A stretch of DNA of 64,000 nt from Roseobacter sp. SK209-2-6 (GTDB lineage Bacteria; Pseudomonadota; Alphaproteobacteria; Rhodobacterales; Rhodobacteraceae), in assembly GCF_000169455.1 (NCBI RefSeq), contig NZ_AAYC01000006.1, positions 124,001-188,000 of the forward strand, given 5' to 3'. A model generated the notes under the pieces. That model worked only from the letters and a program-made list of their open reading frames with translations. It made no database searches and was not told the DNA's origin. A program made the position numbers and the translations under genes. Shown here in pieces: positions 17,652 to 27,520 of this stretch. The first letter of the stretch is position 1. The number at the start of each line of letters is the position of its first letter.

Positions 17652-18587
17652 TCAGGCCAGTCGTGCCTCAATCGCCAGCCAGATTTTTTCGGCGATATTC
17701 ACGCCATCAAAGCGCTCCAGTTCCTGAATGCCGGTTGGCGATGTTACGTTGATTTCAGTCAGATAATCGCCGATCACATCGATCCCAACGAAGATCTGCC
17801 CTTTTTCGCGCAGAAGCGGGCCGATGGCAGCACAGATCTCCAAATCGCGCTCCGTGAGGCCGATTTTCTCTGGCCGACCACCTACATGCATGTTGGACCG
17901 GGTTTCTCCGGCTGCCGGCACCCTGTTGATCGCGCCAACCGGTTCACCATCCACCAGGATCACGCGTTTATCGCCATTGCTCACGTCCGGCAGGAACTTT
18001 TGCACGATCAAAGGCTCGCGACTGAAACCCGTGAACAATTCATGCAAAGAAGTGAGGTTGCGGTCATTGGCATCAAGACGGAAAACACCTGCTCCACCGT
18101 TACCATAAAGCGGCTTTAGAATGATATCGCCATGCTTGGCCTTAAAGGCTTTGATCGTATCCAGATCGCGAGCAATGGCCGTGGGCGGGGTGAGGTCTGG
18201 GAAATCCAACACCAGCAGCTTTTCCGGGTAGTTACGCACCCAGAATGGATCATTCACCACCAGGGTCTGCCCCTTCAACCGATCCAATAAATGGGTGGAA
18301 GTGATGTAATGCATATCAAATGGCGGATCCTGACGCAGCCAGACCACGTCGAAATCAGCCAGATCAACTTCCCGCATCTGGCCCAGGATGGCCGGAGTTC
18401 CTGCCACGCGCTGAATGGTCATATCCTGACCTCGTGCAGTTATCCGGCCTTCTTGATAAGCCAAATGGTCCGGGCTGTAGAAAAACAGCTCATGCCCCCG
18501 CTTCTGCGCTTCCTCTGCGAGACGGAAACTACTGTCGGCATTGATATCGACCCCCATGATCGGGTCCATCTGGAATGCGATTTTCAT
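17652..18587 (-). CDS. gshB: Glutathione synthase
   Basis: It ligates gamma-glutamylcysteine and glycine with ATP, the last step to glutathione. The protein is 311 residues with the GshB N-terminal domain ([20 protein letters not shown]) and an ATP-grasp domain with [16 protein letters not shown] near 140 and [21 protein letters not shown] near 265-285. The ATG at 18587 gives the canonical start; an in-frame extension to 18707 is rejected. It follows rsmI and yraN on the same strand with 67 bases of spacing, a cluster order often seen in alphaproteobacteria. Confidence 0.96.
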   Translation of the reverse strand: MKIAFQMDPIMGVDINADSSFRLAEEAQKRGHELFFYSPDHLAYQEGRITARGQDMTIQRVAGTPAILGQMREVDLADFDVVWLRQDPPFDMHYITSTHLLDRLKGQTLVVNDPFWVRNYPEKLLVLDFPDLTPPTAIARDLDTIKAFKAKHGDIILKPLYGNGGAGVFRLDANDRNLTSLHELFTGFSREPLIVQKFLPDVSNGDKRVILVDGEPVGAINRVPAAGETRSNMHVGGRPEKIGLTERDLEICAAIGPLLREKGQIFVGIDVIGDYLTEINVTSPTGIQELERFDGVNIAEKIWLAIEARLA

Positions 18588-18654
18588 AGGCCTATCCTTT
18601 TGTTCCCGCAATAGATGGCCCAGCGCGACGCCATGTTCAACCATTGCAACGCTG

Positions 18655-19065
18655 TTATTCAAACCCCAGACCGTTTTCGAGGATTTCGACCTGCCCTTCT
18701 GCATCAATCAAAACAGCATCCAGCCGCACCTCTTCGACCTGCTCATTCGGAAACCGATCCAGATACAGCGTTGCACTTTGCCTGATGCGCTGAACTTGCT
18801 TTTGCGAAATGCGGGTGGCGGCTGTTTCAAAATCTGTCGACTTTTTCACCTCGGCGAAAACCCATGTTGCCCCTTGGCGAAGGATCAGATCAATTTCACC
18901 GGCCTCCCCACGCCATCGCTCTTCCACCACCTCAAACCCCAGTGCTTCATAGGCCCGTGCGGCCTGATGTTCGGCAGAAAGACCGCTCAGGTGGGATCTC
19001 AATCCTCGGTTTTGCCCCCGCTTCAGGCCTTGTTTCTGGCCCCGTTTCTGTTGAGGGTCTGACAT
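18655..19065 (-). CDS. yraN: YraN (UPF0102) family protein
   Basis: A 136-residue protein with the restriction-endonuclease-like core seen in the YraN family: [13 protein letters not shown] then TWVFAEVKK, which supply the Glu, Asp, Glu and Lys positions of a PD-(D/E)XK type site. The biochemical role of the family is not established. The N-terminal 25 residues are very basic and rich in Gln, Arg and Gly ([15 protein letters not shown]), an unusual extension. The ATG at 19065 overlaps the end of rsmI, so the two are translationally coupled. Confidence 0.88.
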   Translation of the reverse strand: MSDPQQKRGQKQGLKRGQNRGLRSHLSGLSAEHQAARAYEALGFEVVEERWRGEAGEIDLILRQGATWVFAEVKKSTDFETAATRISQKQVQRIRQSATLYLDRFPNEQVEEVRLDAVLIDAEGQVEILENGLGFE

Positions 19066-19066
19066 T

Positions 19067-19972
19067 CTAGTCGCTCTTGGCGAGTTTGAGAGCCAGTTGA
19101 TAGACCTTTCGGCGCGGCTGCCCATGCGCCTCTGCCACAATTGCAGCGGCATCCTTGACGGAGTTGTCGCGCAGCGCGGCTTTCAAATCACTTTCCAAGT
19201 CATTTTCGCTCACCTCGCTCTTGGCCGCTCGATCCACCAAAAGGACTATTTCACCCTTCACCGGTGCATCCTCCAAGGAGGTCACAAGCTCATTCAGGCT
19301 ACCTCGACGGATCTCCTCGAACTTCTTGGTCAATTCCCTGCAGATTGCGGCAGGTCGATCCCCAAGGACATCCGCCATATCTGATAAAGAGGCCGCCAGA
19401 CGTTTGGGCGATTCATAAAAAGCCAAAGTGCCAGGAATTTCTTTTACGTCTTCAAGACGTCGTCGGCGTGCAGCAGTGGTATTTGGCAGAAAACCTGCAA
19501 AAAAGAATGCATCCGTCGGCAGCCCGGCCAGGGCCAGGGCAGTAGTAACAGCGGTCGCTCCGGGTGCGGAGGTCACCAGAAACCCTGCCTCGGACGCATC
19601 GCGTGCGAGCCCGTACCCCGGATCTGCAATCAGGGGCATTCCCGCTTCAGAGGCGTAGGCCACAGATTGCCCTTGTTCTAAAGCGGTCAAAAGGCGCGCT
19701 CTGGCATTCGTCCCGCTGTGATCATGATAGGAAAGAACCTGTCGCCCATTCAAAGGCACGCCATGGATTTCCATCAGCCTTCTCAGCGACCGCGTGTCCT
19801 CTGCCGCGATCAGATCAGCAGAGGACAATACATCCAAGGCGCGCAGTGTAATATCGCGTGCTGTACCCAGAGGTGTGGCCACAAAATACAATCCCGGCAA
19901 CAAATTGACGATTTGATGATTCACGCTGGACCCGCCTTTTTGGTCGTTTATTATTCCCCCCTGAACCAACAC
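19067..19972 (-). CDS. rsmI: 16S rRNA (cytidine1402-2'-O)-methyltransferase
   Basis: RsmI methylates the ribose of C1402 in the ribosomal decoding centre using S-adenosylmethionine. The protein is about 300 residues of the tetrapyrrole methylase fold, with FVATPLGTARDITLRALDVL near 30-50, AAEDTRSLRRLM, GMPLIADPGYGLA and the PTDAFFFAGFLP motif. The start is uncertain: GTG at 19972 or GTG at 19924 (VNHQIVNLLPG), the latter fitting the family better. It leads the rsmI-yraN-gshB cluster and is divergent from the LpoA-like gene. Confidence 0.95.
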   Translation of the reverse strand: MLVQGGIINDQKGGSSVNHQIVNLLPGLYFVATPLGTARDITLRALDVLSSADLIAAEDTRSLRRLMEIHGVPLNGRQVLSYHDHSGTNARARLLTALEQGQSVAYASEAGMPLIADPGYGLARDASEAGFLVTSAPGATAVTTALALAGLPTDAFFFAGFLPNTTAARRRRLEDVKEIPGTLAFYESPKRLAASLSDMADVLGDRPAAICRELTKKFEEIRRGSLNELVTSLEDAPVKGEIVLLVDRAAKSEVSENDLESDLKAALRDNSVKDAAAIVAEAHGQPRRKVYQLALKLAKSD

Positions 19973-20011
19973 GGCGCAGTGACGCCGGACAAGGGGAGTT
20001 TCTAATCCATT

Positions 20012-21178
20012 ATGTTTGCTGTTTTCAAAAACGCCCGCAAGGCTGCATTCTCCGCTTTGCTCGGTATTTCAGCTCTTTCTCTGGCGGCCTGTAACCCGGT
20101 TGCCTTAGGAAATGGGCCATCTATCAATACTTCGAAGCCCGTCAAAGTTGCTCTGCTTGTTCCCAAAGGCTCGCCACAATCCGGTGATAGTGTCTTGGCC
20201 CAAAGCCTGGAAAACTCCGCCCGTCTCGCGATCGCCGATCTGCAAGGTGTTCAGATCGATCTGACAATCTATGACACAGCCGGTGACCCGGCCCGCGCTG
20301 CTTCCGTTGCAACGGAAGCCGTGAATGGCGGTGCGCAGATCATTCTTGGGCCGGTTTATGCCGAAGCCGCAAACGCCGCCGGCATCGCGGCGGCAAAACG
20401 CGGCGTGAACGTGCTGTCCTTCTCCAATACGCCGTCCATCGCGGGGGGCAATGTTTTCATTCTAGGTTCCACCTTTGACAACAGCGCCCGTCGCCTGGCC
20501 AATTTCGCCAAACGTCAGGGCAAGAACAGCTTTGTCATTGCAAGTGGGACCAACGCCGCCGGGCAGGCCGGAGAGGCCGCGGTACGCCGCGCCGCCGCAC
20601 AGGCAGGTGTCACTGTCACTGGCAGCATCGGATATGAGCTTTCACAGCAGGGCGTAATCAATGCGATTCCGCAAATTCGCGATGCCTCTGCTCAATCTGA
20701 TGTCCTGTTCCTCACCGCCACAACCGCCGGGGCCCTGCCTCTGCTGACCCAACTACTGCCGGAAGCCGGAGTGAAACCTGGTGATATCCAATTTGTTGGT
20801 CTTACGCGTTGGGATATTCCGGCACAGACTCTTGCGTTGCCCGGCGTTCAGGGCGGGTGGTTCACCCTGCCAGACCCAGCCCGCGCCACCCGGTTCCGGG
20901 ATCGCTACGCTTCGGTCTATGGCTCTTCTCCCCATGCGATTGGCGGATTGGCATATGATGGCATCGCGGCGATTGGCGCCCTGGTGGGTGCCGGCAACTC
21001 CAACGCGCTGACTGCAGCCGCCTTGACCCAAGGAGCGGGCTTCCAGGGAACCGGCGGCATTTTCCGCCTGCGTCCTGATGGCACCAACGACCGCGGCCTC
21101 GCCGTTGCAACAATCAAAGAACAGAAGGTAGTGGTCATTGACGCAGCCCCCAGCAGTTTCTCAGGCGCCGGATTTTGA
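20012..21178 (+). CDS. LpoA-like penicillin-binding protein activator lipoprotein
   Basis: A 388-residue lipoprotein: signal peptide with lipobox SLAAC (cysteine at 27) followed by a periplasmic binding protein type I fold (KVALLVPKGSP..., DLTIYDTAGDP..., ILGPVYAEAANAAG...). This matches the C-terminal half of LpoA, the outer membrane activator of PBP1A in E. coli, without its N-terminal TPR half, as is normal in alphaproteobacteria. A role in peptidoglycan synthesis is therefore inference. It overlaps or abuts glnD and may share its transcript with glnD and murJ. Confidence 0.85.
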   Translation: MFAVFKNARKAAFSALLGISALSLAACNPVALGNGPSINTSKPVKVALLVPKGSPQSGDSVLAQSLENSARLAIADLQGVQIDLTIYDTAGDPARAASVATEAVNGGAQIILGPVYAEAANAAGIAAAKRGVNVLSFSNTPSIAGGNVFILGSTFDNSARRLANFAKRQGKNSFVIASGTNAAGQAGEAAVRRAAAQAGVTVTGSIGYELSQQGVINAIPQIRDASAQSDVLFLTATTAGALPLLTQLLPEAGVKPGDIQFVGLTRWDIPAQTLALPGVQGGWFTLPDPARATRFRDRYASVYGSSPHAIGGLAYDGIAAIGALVGAGNSNALTAAALTQGAGFQGTGGIFRLRPDGTNDRGLAVATIKEQKVVVIDAAPSSFSGAGF

Positions 21179-23960
21179 AGACGATCTGAAAACCCTCGCA
21201 GTTTCACCTCCTCAGGGGTTGATCTGCGAAGCCTCAGACATCTTTGACGCAGCAGCTGTTCAAGCTGAGCTTGAGCAGCTTGCATCTGAACACCCACCGC
21301 AGGCCCTTCGCGGTGAAGTCGTTAAGCTGCTGCGGAACGCCAATAAGGCAGGCCGTGCTGCCATTGCCGAGGGCTTTGCCAAAGATCCGTTCAAAGCGCA
21401 GAGCCTGACCCGCTCCTATAGTTATTTGACGGATGGTTTGGTGCTGACCGCATTTCAGGTTGCAACCAAGTTCCTGCATCCATTGTCCAACCCCACCGTT
21501 GGGGAGCGCATCGCCGTGATCGCTGTTGGCGGCTACGGACGCGGGGAAATGGCGCCTTTCTCGGACGTCGACCTGATGTTTTTGACGCCTTACAAGATCA
21601 CCGCCTGGGCCGAGAGCGTGATTGAATCCATGCTCTATATCTTGTGGGATCTGCGACTAAAGGTTGGGCATTCCAGCCGAACAATCAAAGACTGCCTGCG
21701 CCTGGGGCAAGAGGATTTCACGATCCGCACTGCCATGCTGGAGCAGCGTTATCTGACCGGTGATGCTGAACTGGCAGAAGAACTGGATAAACGCCTGCGC
21801 AAGGAGCTGTTCTCTAGTGATGCGCAAGAGTTCGTAGAAGCAAAGCTTTCGGAGCGCGACCAAAGGCACTTGAAGCAGGGTCAGCGCTACATGGTTGAGC
21901 CCAATGTCAAAGAGGGCAAAGGGGGCCTGCGCGATTTGCAGTCCCTCTATTGGATCGCCAAATATGTCTACCAGGTTCAGGACGTGGCAGAGCTGGTCCC
22001 ATTAGGGCTGTTCAACGTGGAGGAATTTCAATCCTTTGACGCAGCCGCCAATTTTCTATGGGCAGCGCGCGCGCATATGCACCTCACGGTGGGACGCGCC
22101 ACAGAGCAACTCAGCTTTGATTTGCAGGCCGAAGTCGCCAGCCGCATGGGTTATCAGGACCGGGCCGGACGGCGCGGTGTTGAGTTCTTTATGCAGGACT
22201 ATTTCCGTCACGCAACCAAGGTAGGCGATCTCACCCGTATCCTGCTGACCAAACTGGAAGAGAGCCACAAGAAAGGCGCGCCCCTGCTGGAGCGGATTTT
22301 CCGCCGTCGCCCCCGTGTGAAACCTGGCTATAAGGTAATCCACAATCGCTTGGATATTCAGGATCCTGATGCATTTCTGAATGACAAACTGAACCTCCTG
22401 CGGATTTTCGAAGAAGGTCTGCGTACTGGCATGTTGATCCACCCGGACGCCATGCGACTGGTCAGTGCCAATCTGGACCTCATCGATGATGAGATGCGCG
22501 CCGACAAGGAAGCCTGCCGGATTTTCCTTGATCTCCTGCTGAAGCATGGCAATCCAGAACGCGCGCTGCGCCGCATGAACGAACTGGGTGTGCTCTCTGC
22601 CTTCATCCCCGAGTTTGAGCCGATTGTGGCGATGATGCAGTTCAATATGTATCATTCCTACACGGTGGATGAGCATACCATCCAGGTCATTTCCAACCTC
22701 ACCTCCATTGAAAAGGGCGAGCTGGAGGATGAGTTGCCGCTCTCCTCCGAGGTGATCCGCAAAGGGTTGAACCGCAAAGTCCTGTTGGTGGCCATGCTGC
22801 TGCATGACATCGGCAAGGGCCGCGAACAGGATCATTCCATCCTTGGCGCACAGATCGCCCGCAAAGTGGCGCCGCGCCTGGGTCTCAGCAAGAGCGATTG
22901 TGAGACCGTTGAATGGCTGGTGCGCTACCACCTGTTGATGTCGGATATGGCGCAGAAACGTGATATTGCCGACCCCCGCACGGTGCGTGGTTTTGCAAAA
23001 GCCGTTCAAACAGTGAAACGGCTTGATTTGCTACTGGTTCTGACTGTTTGTGACATCCGCGGGGTCGGGCCGGACACCTGGAACAATTGGAAAGCTGCCC
23101 TCTTGCGCGCGCTTTACAACCAGACCCGCGAAGCGCTGGAAAACGGTATGGAAGCCCTGAACCGGGAACACCGGGGCGCGGCAGCCAAAAAAGCCCTGCG
23201 CGCCGCCCTGCCTGACTGGAGCAAATCTGATCTGAAGAAGGAAACCTCCCGGCACTATGATCCCTATTGGCAGGGGTTGCATGTTACGGCCCATATTGAT
23301 TTTGCCGAAATGCTACGGGAGCTAGACGCAAAGAACGACCCAGGTGGCGTTGTGATCCGCCTCGATCCGGATGAAGACCGCGACGCCACGCGGGCCTGCT
23401 TTACCATGTGGGACCATCCCGGCATCTTTGCGCGGGTTTCTGGAGCGCTGGCCCTGGTTGGGGCCAACGTCGTGGACGCACGTAGCTATACCACCAAAGA
23501 CGGCTATGTGACCGATGCCTTCTGGATCCAGGATGCAGAAGGTCACCCGTTTGAAGCCTCGCGCCTCAAGCGGCTCAGCCAGATGATCCGTAAAACGCTG
23601 AAGGGCGAAGTGATCGCCAGGGACGCGCTTGTATCGCGGGACAAAATCAAGAAACGCGAAAAAGCCTTTCGGGTTCCCACCCATATCACCTTTGATAATG
23701 AGGGTTCCGAGATCTACACCATTATCGAGGTGGATACGCGAGACCGGCCAGGCCTGCTTTATGATCTGGCTCGCAGTCTGGCATCCGCCAATGTCTACAT
23801 CGCCAATGCGGTGATTGCGACCTATGGGGAACAGGTGGTTGATACCTTCTATGTCAAAGACATGTTCGGCCTGAAGTACCATTCACTCTCCAAGCAGAAA
23901 ACACTGGAGAAACGCCTTCGTGAAGCCATTTCCGAAGGTGCAAAGCGGGCCGGATCATGA
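21138..23960 (+). CDS. glnD: [Protein-PII] uridylyltransferase / uridylyl-removing enzyme
   Basis: GlnD is the nitrogen sensor that adds and removes UMP on PII proteins according to glutamine. The protein is about 940 residues. It has a nucleotidyltransferase domain with GGYGRGEMAPFSDVDL near 129-144, an HD domain with LLHDIGKG near 553 for UMP removal, and two C-terminal ACT domains (about 755-830 and 865-935; DHPGIFARVSG and DRPGLLYDLARS). The start is uncertain: TTG at 21138 overlaps the previous gene by 41 bases, while TTG at 21219 would leave the conserved LICEASDIFD region at the N terminus. Confidence 0.96.
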   Translation: MTQPPAVSQAPDFEDDLKTLAVSPPQGLICEASDIFDAAAVQAELEQLASEHPPQALRGEVVKLLRNANKAGRAAIAEGFAKDPFKAQSLTRSYSYLTDGLVLTAFQVATKFLHPLSNPTVGERIAVIAVGGYGRGEMAPFSDVDLMFLTPYKITAWAESVIESMLYILWDLRLKVGHSSRTIKDCLRLGQEDFTIRTAMLEQRYLTGDAELAEELDKRLRKELFSSDAQEFVEAKLSERDQRHLKQGQRYMVEPNVKEGKGGLRDLQSLYWIAKYVYQVQDVAELVPLGLFNVEEFQSFDAAANFLWAARAHMHLTVGRATEQLSFDLQAEVASRMGYQDRAGRRGVEFFMQDYFRHATKVGDLTRILLTKLEESHKKGAPLLERIFRRRPRVKPGYKVIHNRLDIQDPDAFLNDKLNLLRIFEEGLRTGMLIHPDAMRLVSANLDLIDDEMRADKEACRIFLDLLLKHGNPERALRRMNELGVLSAFIPEFEPIVAMMQFNMYHSYTVDEHTIQVISNLTSIEKGELEDELPLSSEVIRKGLNRKVLLVAMLLHDIGKGREQDHSILGAQIARKVAPRLGLSKSDCETVEWLVRYHLLMSDMAQKRDIADPRTVRGFAKAVQTVKRLDLLLVLTVCDIRGVGPDTWNNWKAALLRALYNQTREALENGMEALNREHRGAAAKKALRAALPDWSKSDLKKETSRHYDPYWQGLHVTAHIDFAEMLRELDAKNDPGGVVIRLDPDEDRDATRACFTMWDHPGIFARVSGALALVGANVVDARSYTTKDGYVTDAFWIQDAEGHPFEASRLKRLSQMIRKTLKGEVIARDALVSRDKIKKREKAFRVPTHITFDNEGSEIYTIIEVDTRDRPGLLYDLARSLASANVYIANAVIATYGEQVVDTFYVKDMFGLKYHSLSKQKTLEKRLREAISEGAKRAGS

Positions 23961-25546
23961 AACCAGTCAAACTTCTTTCCGGGTTCATGACCGTTGGGTT
24001 CTGGACCCTCGCCAGTCGTATTCTGGGCTTTGCCCGCGATATCATGATCGCCAGCTTCCTGGGCACCGGCGCCGTGGCAGAGGCCTTTCTGGTTGCTTTC
24101 AGCCTGCCCAACATGTTCCGCCGTTTCTTTGCCGAAGGCGCGTTCAACACGGCCTTTGTGCCGCTGTTTTCCAAGAAGCTTCAAAAGGATGAGGATCCGA
24201 TTGGATTTGCCCGCGATGCTTTTTCGGGTCTTGCCACCCTTCTGATCCTCTTTACCCTGCTGGCCCAACTGATCATGCCCTGGCTGGTCCTTGCCATGGC
24301 CAGCGGGTTTCAAGGCGACATCAGGTTTGATCTGGCTGTTGATTTTGGCCGGGTTACCTTTGCCTATATTCTGTTCATTTCGCTGGCTGCGCTGCTCTCT
24401 GGTGTGCTCAATGCTTCGGGGCGGTTCGCTGCCGCCGCCGCCGCACCAGTTTTGCTAAACATAGTCCTCGTCACGGCCCTCTTGCTGGGGGAAACGGGGC
24501 TATTCGGAAATCTGGGCGAAGCACCAGAACCGGGTCTGCAGGGGTACTCCCAGGGCATCCTCTTGATCTGGGGGACCTTGATCGCGGGTCTGGCACAGAT
24601 GGCTCTGGTCTGGATTGCTGCAAAACGGGCAGGCTTTGCTCTGCTCCCACGCCGCCCTCGCCTGACCCCGGATCTGAAACGCCTTGCCATCATTGCCGGT
24701 CCAGCAATGCTGGCGGGCGGTGTTGTGCAGATCAACCTGCTTGTTGGACGTCAGGTCGCCAGCTTCTTTGACGGAGCAATTGCTTGGCTCAGCTATGCGG
24801 ATCGGCTGTATCAATTGCCTCTTGGCGTGGTGGGCATTGCCGTCGGTATTGTCTTACTACCAGACCTCTCACGCAGGTTGGCTGCTGAGGACACCAGCGG
24901 TGCCAAAACAGCGCTCAGCCGCGCGGGAGAGGTCTCTCTTGCCCTAACCATCCCGTCAGCTGTCGCCCTGATGGTCATTCCGCTGCCATTGGTCTCTGTC
25001 CTCTTTGAACGCGGTGCATTCGACTTTGAAGACAGCCAAGCCACCGCCCTAGCGGTTGCGATCTATGGGCTCGGCCTGCCTGCCTTTGTCATGCAGAAGG
25101 TTCTTCAACCGCTTTACTTTGCTCGCGAGGACACGCGCAGCCCGTTCAGATATGCGCTAATCGCTATGCTGGTGAATGCTGTGGTAGCCATTGGCTGTGC
25201 CTATCTGTTCGGTTTTACCGGGGCAGCCTTTGGCACCACCTTTGCGGGCTGGTGCATGGTTGCCCTTTTGCTGCGCGGCAGTGGAGCAATGGGGGATAGC
25301 GCCAGGTTTGATGCACGGTTTAAAACCCGCATCTGGCGCATTCTGGCGGCCTCCCTCGTCATGGGCGCCTTCCTGGTTGGCCTGTCTTGGGCGCTGGAGC
25401 CCTGGCTCTTTGGCAGCCCGCTTCGCTACCTGGCACTGGCCCTGTTGGTTCTGAGCGGCATCGTCAGCTACTTTGCCTTTGGTCAGTTCATCGGCGCCTT
25501 TAGACTGGCGGAGTTCAAAAACAACCTGCGGCGCGGCAAGAGCTGA
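23957..25546 (+). CDS. murJ: Lipid II flippase MurJ
   Basis: MurJ moves lipid-linked peptidoglycan precursor across the inner membrane. The 529-residue protein has about 14 membrane segments and typical MOP-superfamily motifs such as RILGFARDIMIASFLG near 18-33, NMFRRFFAEGAFNTAFVP and PLYFARED. The ATG overlaps the glnD stop as ATGA, so translation is coupled. A glnD-murJ-trpS neighbourhood is common in Rhodobacteraceae; here a rhomboid homologue on the other strand lies between murJ and trpS. Confidence 0.96.
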   Translation: MKPVKLLSGFMTVGFWTLASRILGFARDIMIASFLGTGAVAEAFLVAFSLPNMFRRFFAEGAFNTAFVPLFSKKLQKDEDPIGFARDAFSGLATLLILFTLLAQLIMPWLVLAMASGFQGDIRFDLAVDFGRVTFAYILFISLAALLSGVLNASGRFAAAAAAPVLLNIVLVTALLLGETGLFGNLGEAPEPGLQGYSQGILLIWGTLIAGLAQMALVWIAAKRAGFALLPRRPRLTPDLKRLAIIAGPAMLAGGVVQINLLVGRQVASFFDGAIAWLSYADRLYQLPLGVVGIAVGIVLLPDLSRRLAAEDTSGAKTALSRAGEVSLALTIPSAVALMVIPLPLVSVLFERGAFDFEDSQATALAVAIYGLGLPAFVMQKVLQPLYFAREDTRSPFRYALIAMLVNAVVAIGCAYLFGFTGAAFGTTFAGWCMVALLLRGSGAMGDSARFDARFKTRIWRILAASLVMGAFLVGLSWALEPWLFGSPLRYLALALLVLSGIVSYFAFGQFIGAFRLAEFKNNLRRGKS

Positions 25547-25576
25547 TCTTGCCGTGACCGCGACCTGAGGCGGGTC

Positions 25577-26263
25577 TCAGTCTCGTCGGATATTGCGGCG
25601 AATGCTGGCCCAGCCACCGGGCGCCAGAAAGAAGGACAGCCCAAACCCGGTAGCAAAACCACTTAGGTCTGCCACCCAGTCCTTTTGCCCGCCAAATATG
25701 AGACCAAAGAGCAACTGCGCTCCCATAAGAAACGCGATTAGGGAAAAAGCCCGGCTTTGCTGAGCACCCACCAGGGCTAGCTGTCGCCACAGGATATAGG
25801 TAAATGCCCCGATCAGGCCGTAGACCGCAGGGAAGCCACCAAACAGGGGCACCTCGGCATCCAGGAAGATTGCATAGCCCAGCGCGCCGCCAATGGCGGA
25901 ACAGACAAAGATGATCACCATTGGCAGATCCCCAAAGACCTCTCCGACCATTTTGCCCATGGCCAGGATAAAGACGCAGACAAAAAGCGCATGGGTGAAA
26001 CTGCCATGCACAAAGGCGTAGGAGAGAAACCTGATCAGATGCTCCGCAGGCCATTGCCCGGTTTCCTGCATCCACCAGAAAACCTGTGATGAGAAGGCGT
26101 AGGACTGGAAGGCCTCCAATCGCCAACCCACCGCTTCTGGCCCACCGATGATGCCACGGACACCAAGGGAAAAAGCGGCCTCAATCCCCATCACAACAAG
26201 CACAAGGGCGACAACCGCCGCTGGCAAGGGATTCACCGGAGAGGGGTTTGGATCACTGCTCAT
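25577..26263 (-). CDS. Rhomboid homologue lacking catalytic residues
   Basis: A 228-residue membrane protein with six hydrophobic segments and the rhomboid layout, including HGSFTHALFVCVFILAMGK where active members have the HLLFNMLFLWVFG type. The active serine motif GASGAIYGLLGAF is replaced by GGFPAVYGLIGAF, putting Phe144 in place of the serine, and the histidine of the HLGGF type motif is Asp199 (ADLSGF). Both catalytic residues are therefore gone, so it cannot be a serine protease of the usual type. It may be an iRhom-like pseudoprotease that binds membrane clients. It converges on murJ. Confidence 0.85.
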   Translation of the reverse strand: MSSDPNPSPVNPLPAAVVALVLVVMGIEAAFSLGVRGIIGGPEAVGWRLEAFQSYAFSSQVFWWMQETGQWPAEHLIRFLSYAFVHGSFTHALFVCVFILAMGKMVGEVFGDLPMVIIFVCSAIGGALGYAIFLDAEVPLFGGFPAVYGLIGAFTYILWRQLALVGAQQSRAFSLIAFLMGAQLLFGLIFGGQKDWVADLSGFATGFGLSFFLAPGGWASIRRNIRRD

Positions 26264-26414
26264 CTGTTCTTGCTCCTGGTCTTGGGCCGGTTGTCAGGGG
26301 TTTTTCTAAGGCGCAAGCGCTTTCCGGCGGCTTTCGGTGCGGCACCTGTTGACGATGCCTAGGCCCATGGGTAAGCGACTAAGACCCATAATTCCAGACG
26401 GGAGTTACGCCAAT

Positions 26415-27443
26415 ATGAGCGACACTGCATTCACGCCGCGCGTCTTTTCCGGCATTCAGCCAACCGGCAACCTGCACCTGGGCAACTACCTTGGTGCCCT
26501 GAAGCGCTTTGTCGACTGGCAAGCCCGCGACGCGGAAACCATCTATTGCATGGTCGACCTGCATGCGATCACCGTTTGGCAGGATCCCAAGGATCTGATG
26601 AAGTCCACCCGCGAACTCTGCGCAGGTTTCATCGCGGCCGGTCTGGACCCAGAACAATCAATCCTGATCAACCAGAGCCAGGTGCCCGAGCACGCCCAGT
26701 TGGCCTGGGTCTTTAACTGCGTCGCCCGTATGGGCTGGATGCAGCGGATGACCCAGTTCAAGGACAAAGCGGGCAAGAACGCACAAAATGCCTCGCTTGG
26801 GCTTTTCGCCTACCCGGCGCTGATGGCGGCGGACATTCTGGTGTATCACGCCACCCATGTGCCCGTTGGCGAAGACCAGAAGCAACACCTGGAACTGACC
26901 CGCGACATCGCCACCAAATTCAACCACGACTACGGCGTTGATTTCTTCCCGATCACCGAACCCGTGATCGAAGGTGCCGGGACCCGCGTGATGTCCCTGC
27001 GAGATGGCTCCAAGAAGATGTCGAAATCCGATGTCTCTGACGCCAGCCGCATCAATATGACCGATGACGCCGATACCATCGCCAAGAAGATCCGCAAGGC
27101 CAAGACAGATCCCGACGCGCTGCCCTCAGAAGCCAAAGGTTTGGAAGAGCGCGCCGAAGCCCGCAATCTGGTCAACATCTATGCTGCTCTTAGCGAGCAA
27201 AGCGTGGACCAGGTGCTGGCCAAAGTAGGCGGCAAGCAATTCTCCGAGTTCAAGCCCATGCTGGTCGATCTCTCGGTTGAGAAACTCGCCCCTATTTCCA
27301 CAGAAATGGCCCGCCTGATGCAGCATCAGGATGAGATCGACAAGATCCTTGCGCGCGGGTCCGAGCGTGCCCGTGCCATTACCGCACCGATCCTGCGCCA
27401 ATGTTATGAGATCATCGGAATGGTGCCTCCAGTCGAACTCTGA
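26415..27443 (+). CDS. trpS: Tryptophanyl-tRNA synthetase
   Basis: A class I aminoacyl-tRNA synthetase of 342 residues that charges tRNA-Trp. The HIGH-type motif is PTGNLHLGN (16-24) and the KMSKS loop is GSKKMSKSD near 197-205. The ATG at 26415 gives [18 protein letters not shown], the normal bacterial start; an in-frame extension to 26337 is rejected. A strong bidirectional hairpin terminator follows at 27468-27499. Confidence 0.97.
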   Translation: MSDTAFTPRVFSGIQPTGNLHLGNYLGALKRFVDWQARDAETIYCMVDLHAITVWQDPKDLMKSTRELCAGFIAAGLDPEQSILINQSQVPEHAQLAWVFNCVARMGWMQRMTQFKDKAGKNAQNASLGLFAYPALMAADILVYHATHVPVGEDQKQHLELTRDIATKFNHDYGVDFFPITEPVIEGAGTRVMSLRDGSKKMSKSDVSDASRINMTDDADTIAKKIRKAKTDPDALPSEAKGLEERAEARNLVNIYAALSEQSVDQVLAKVGGKQFSEFKPMLVDLSVEKLAPISTEMARLMQHQDEIDKILARGSERARAITAPILRQCYEIIGMVPPVEL

Positions 27444-27467
27444 GCCAGGGGAGTTTCAGAAACAAAA

Positions 27468-27499
27468 AAAGGCCGCCAGAACCTGATCCGGCGGCCTTT
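27468..27499. terminator. Bidirectional intrinsic terminator
   Basis: A 10-bp perfect stem (27468-27477 with 27490-27499) with a 12-base loop has A and T runs on opposite sides. It separates trpS from the converging tmpB. Confidence 0.85.
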
Positions 27500-27520
27500 G
27501 CTTTTTCTGTGAACAAATGA

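Noticed and set aside
22056-23009. 317-residue minus-strand ORF opposite glnD
   Set aside because: Shadow of the glnD HD region; its composition is that of a reverse-complement frame.
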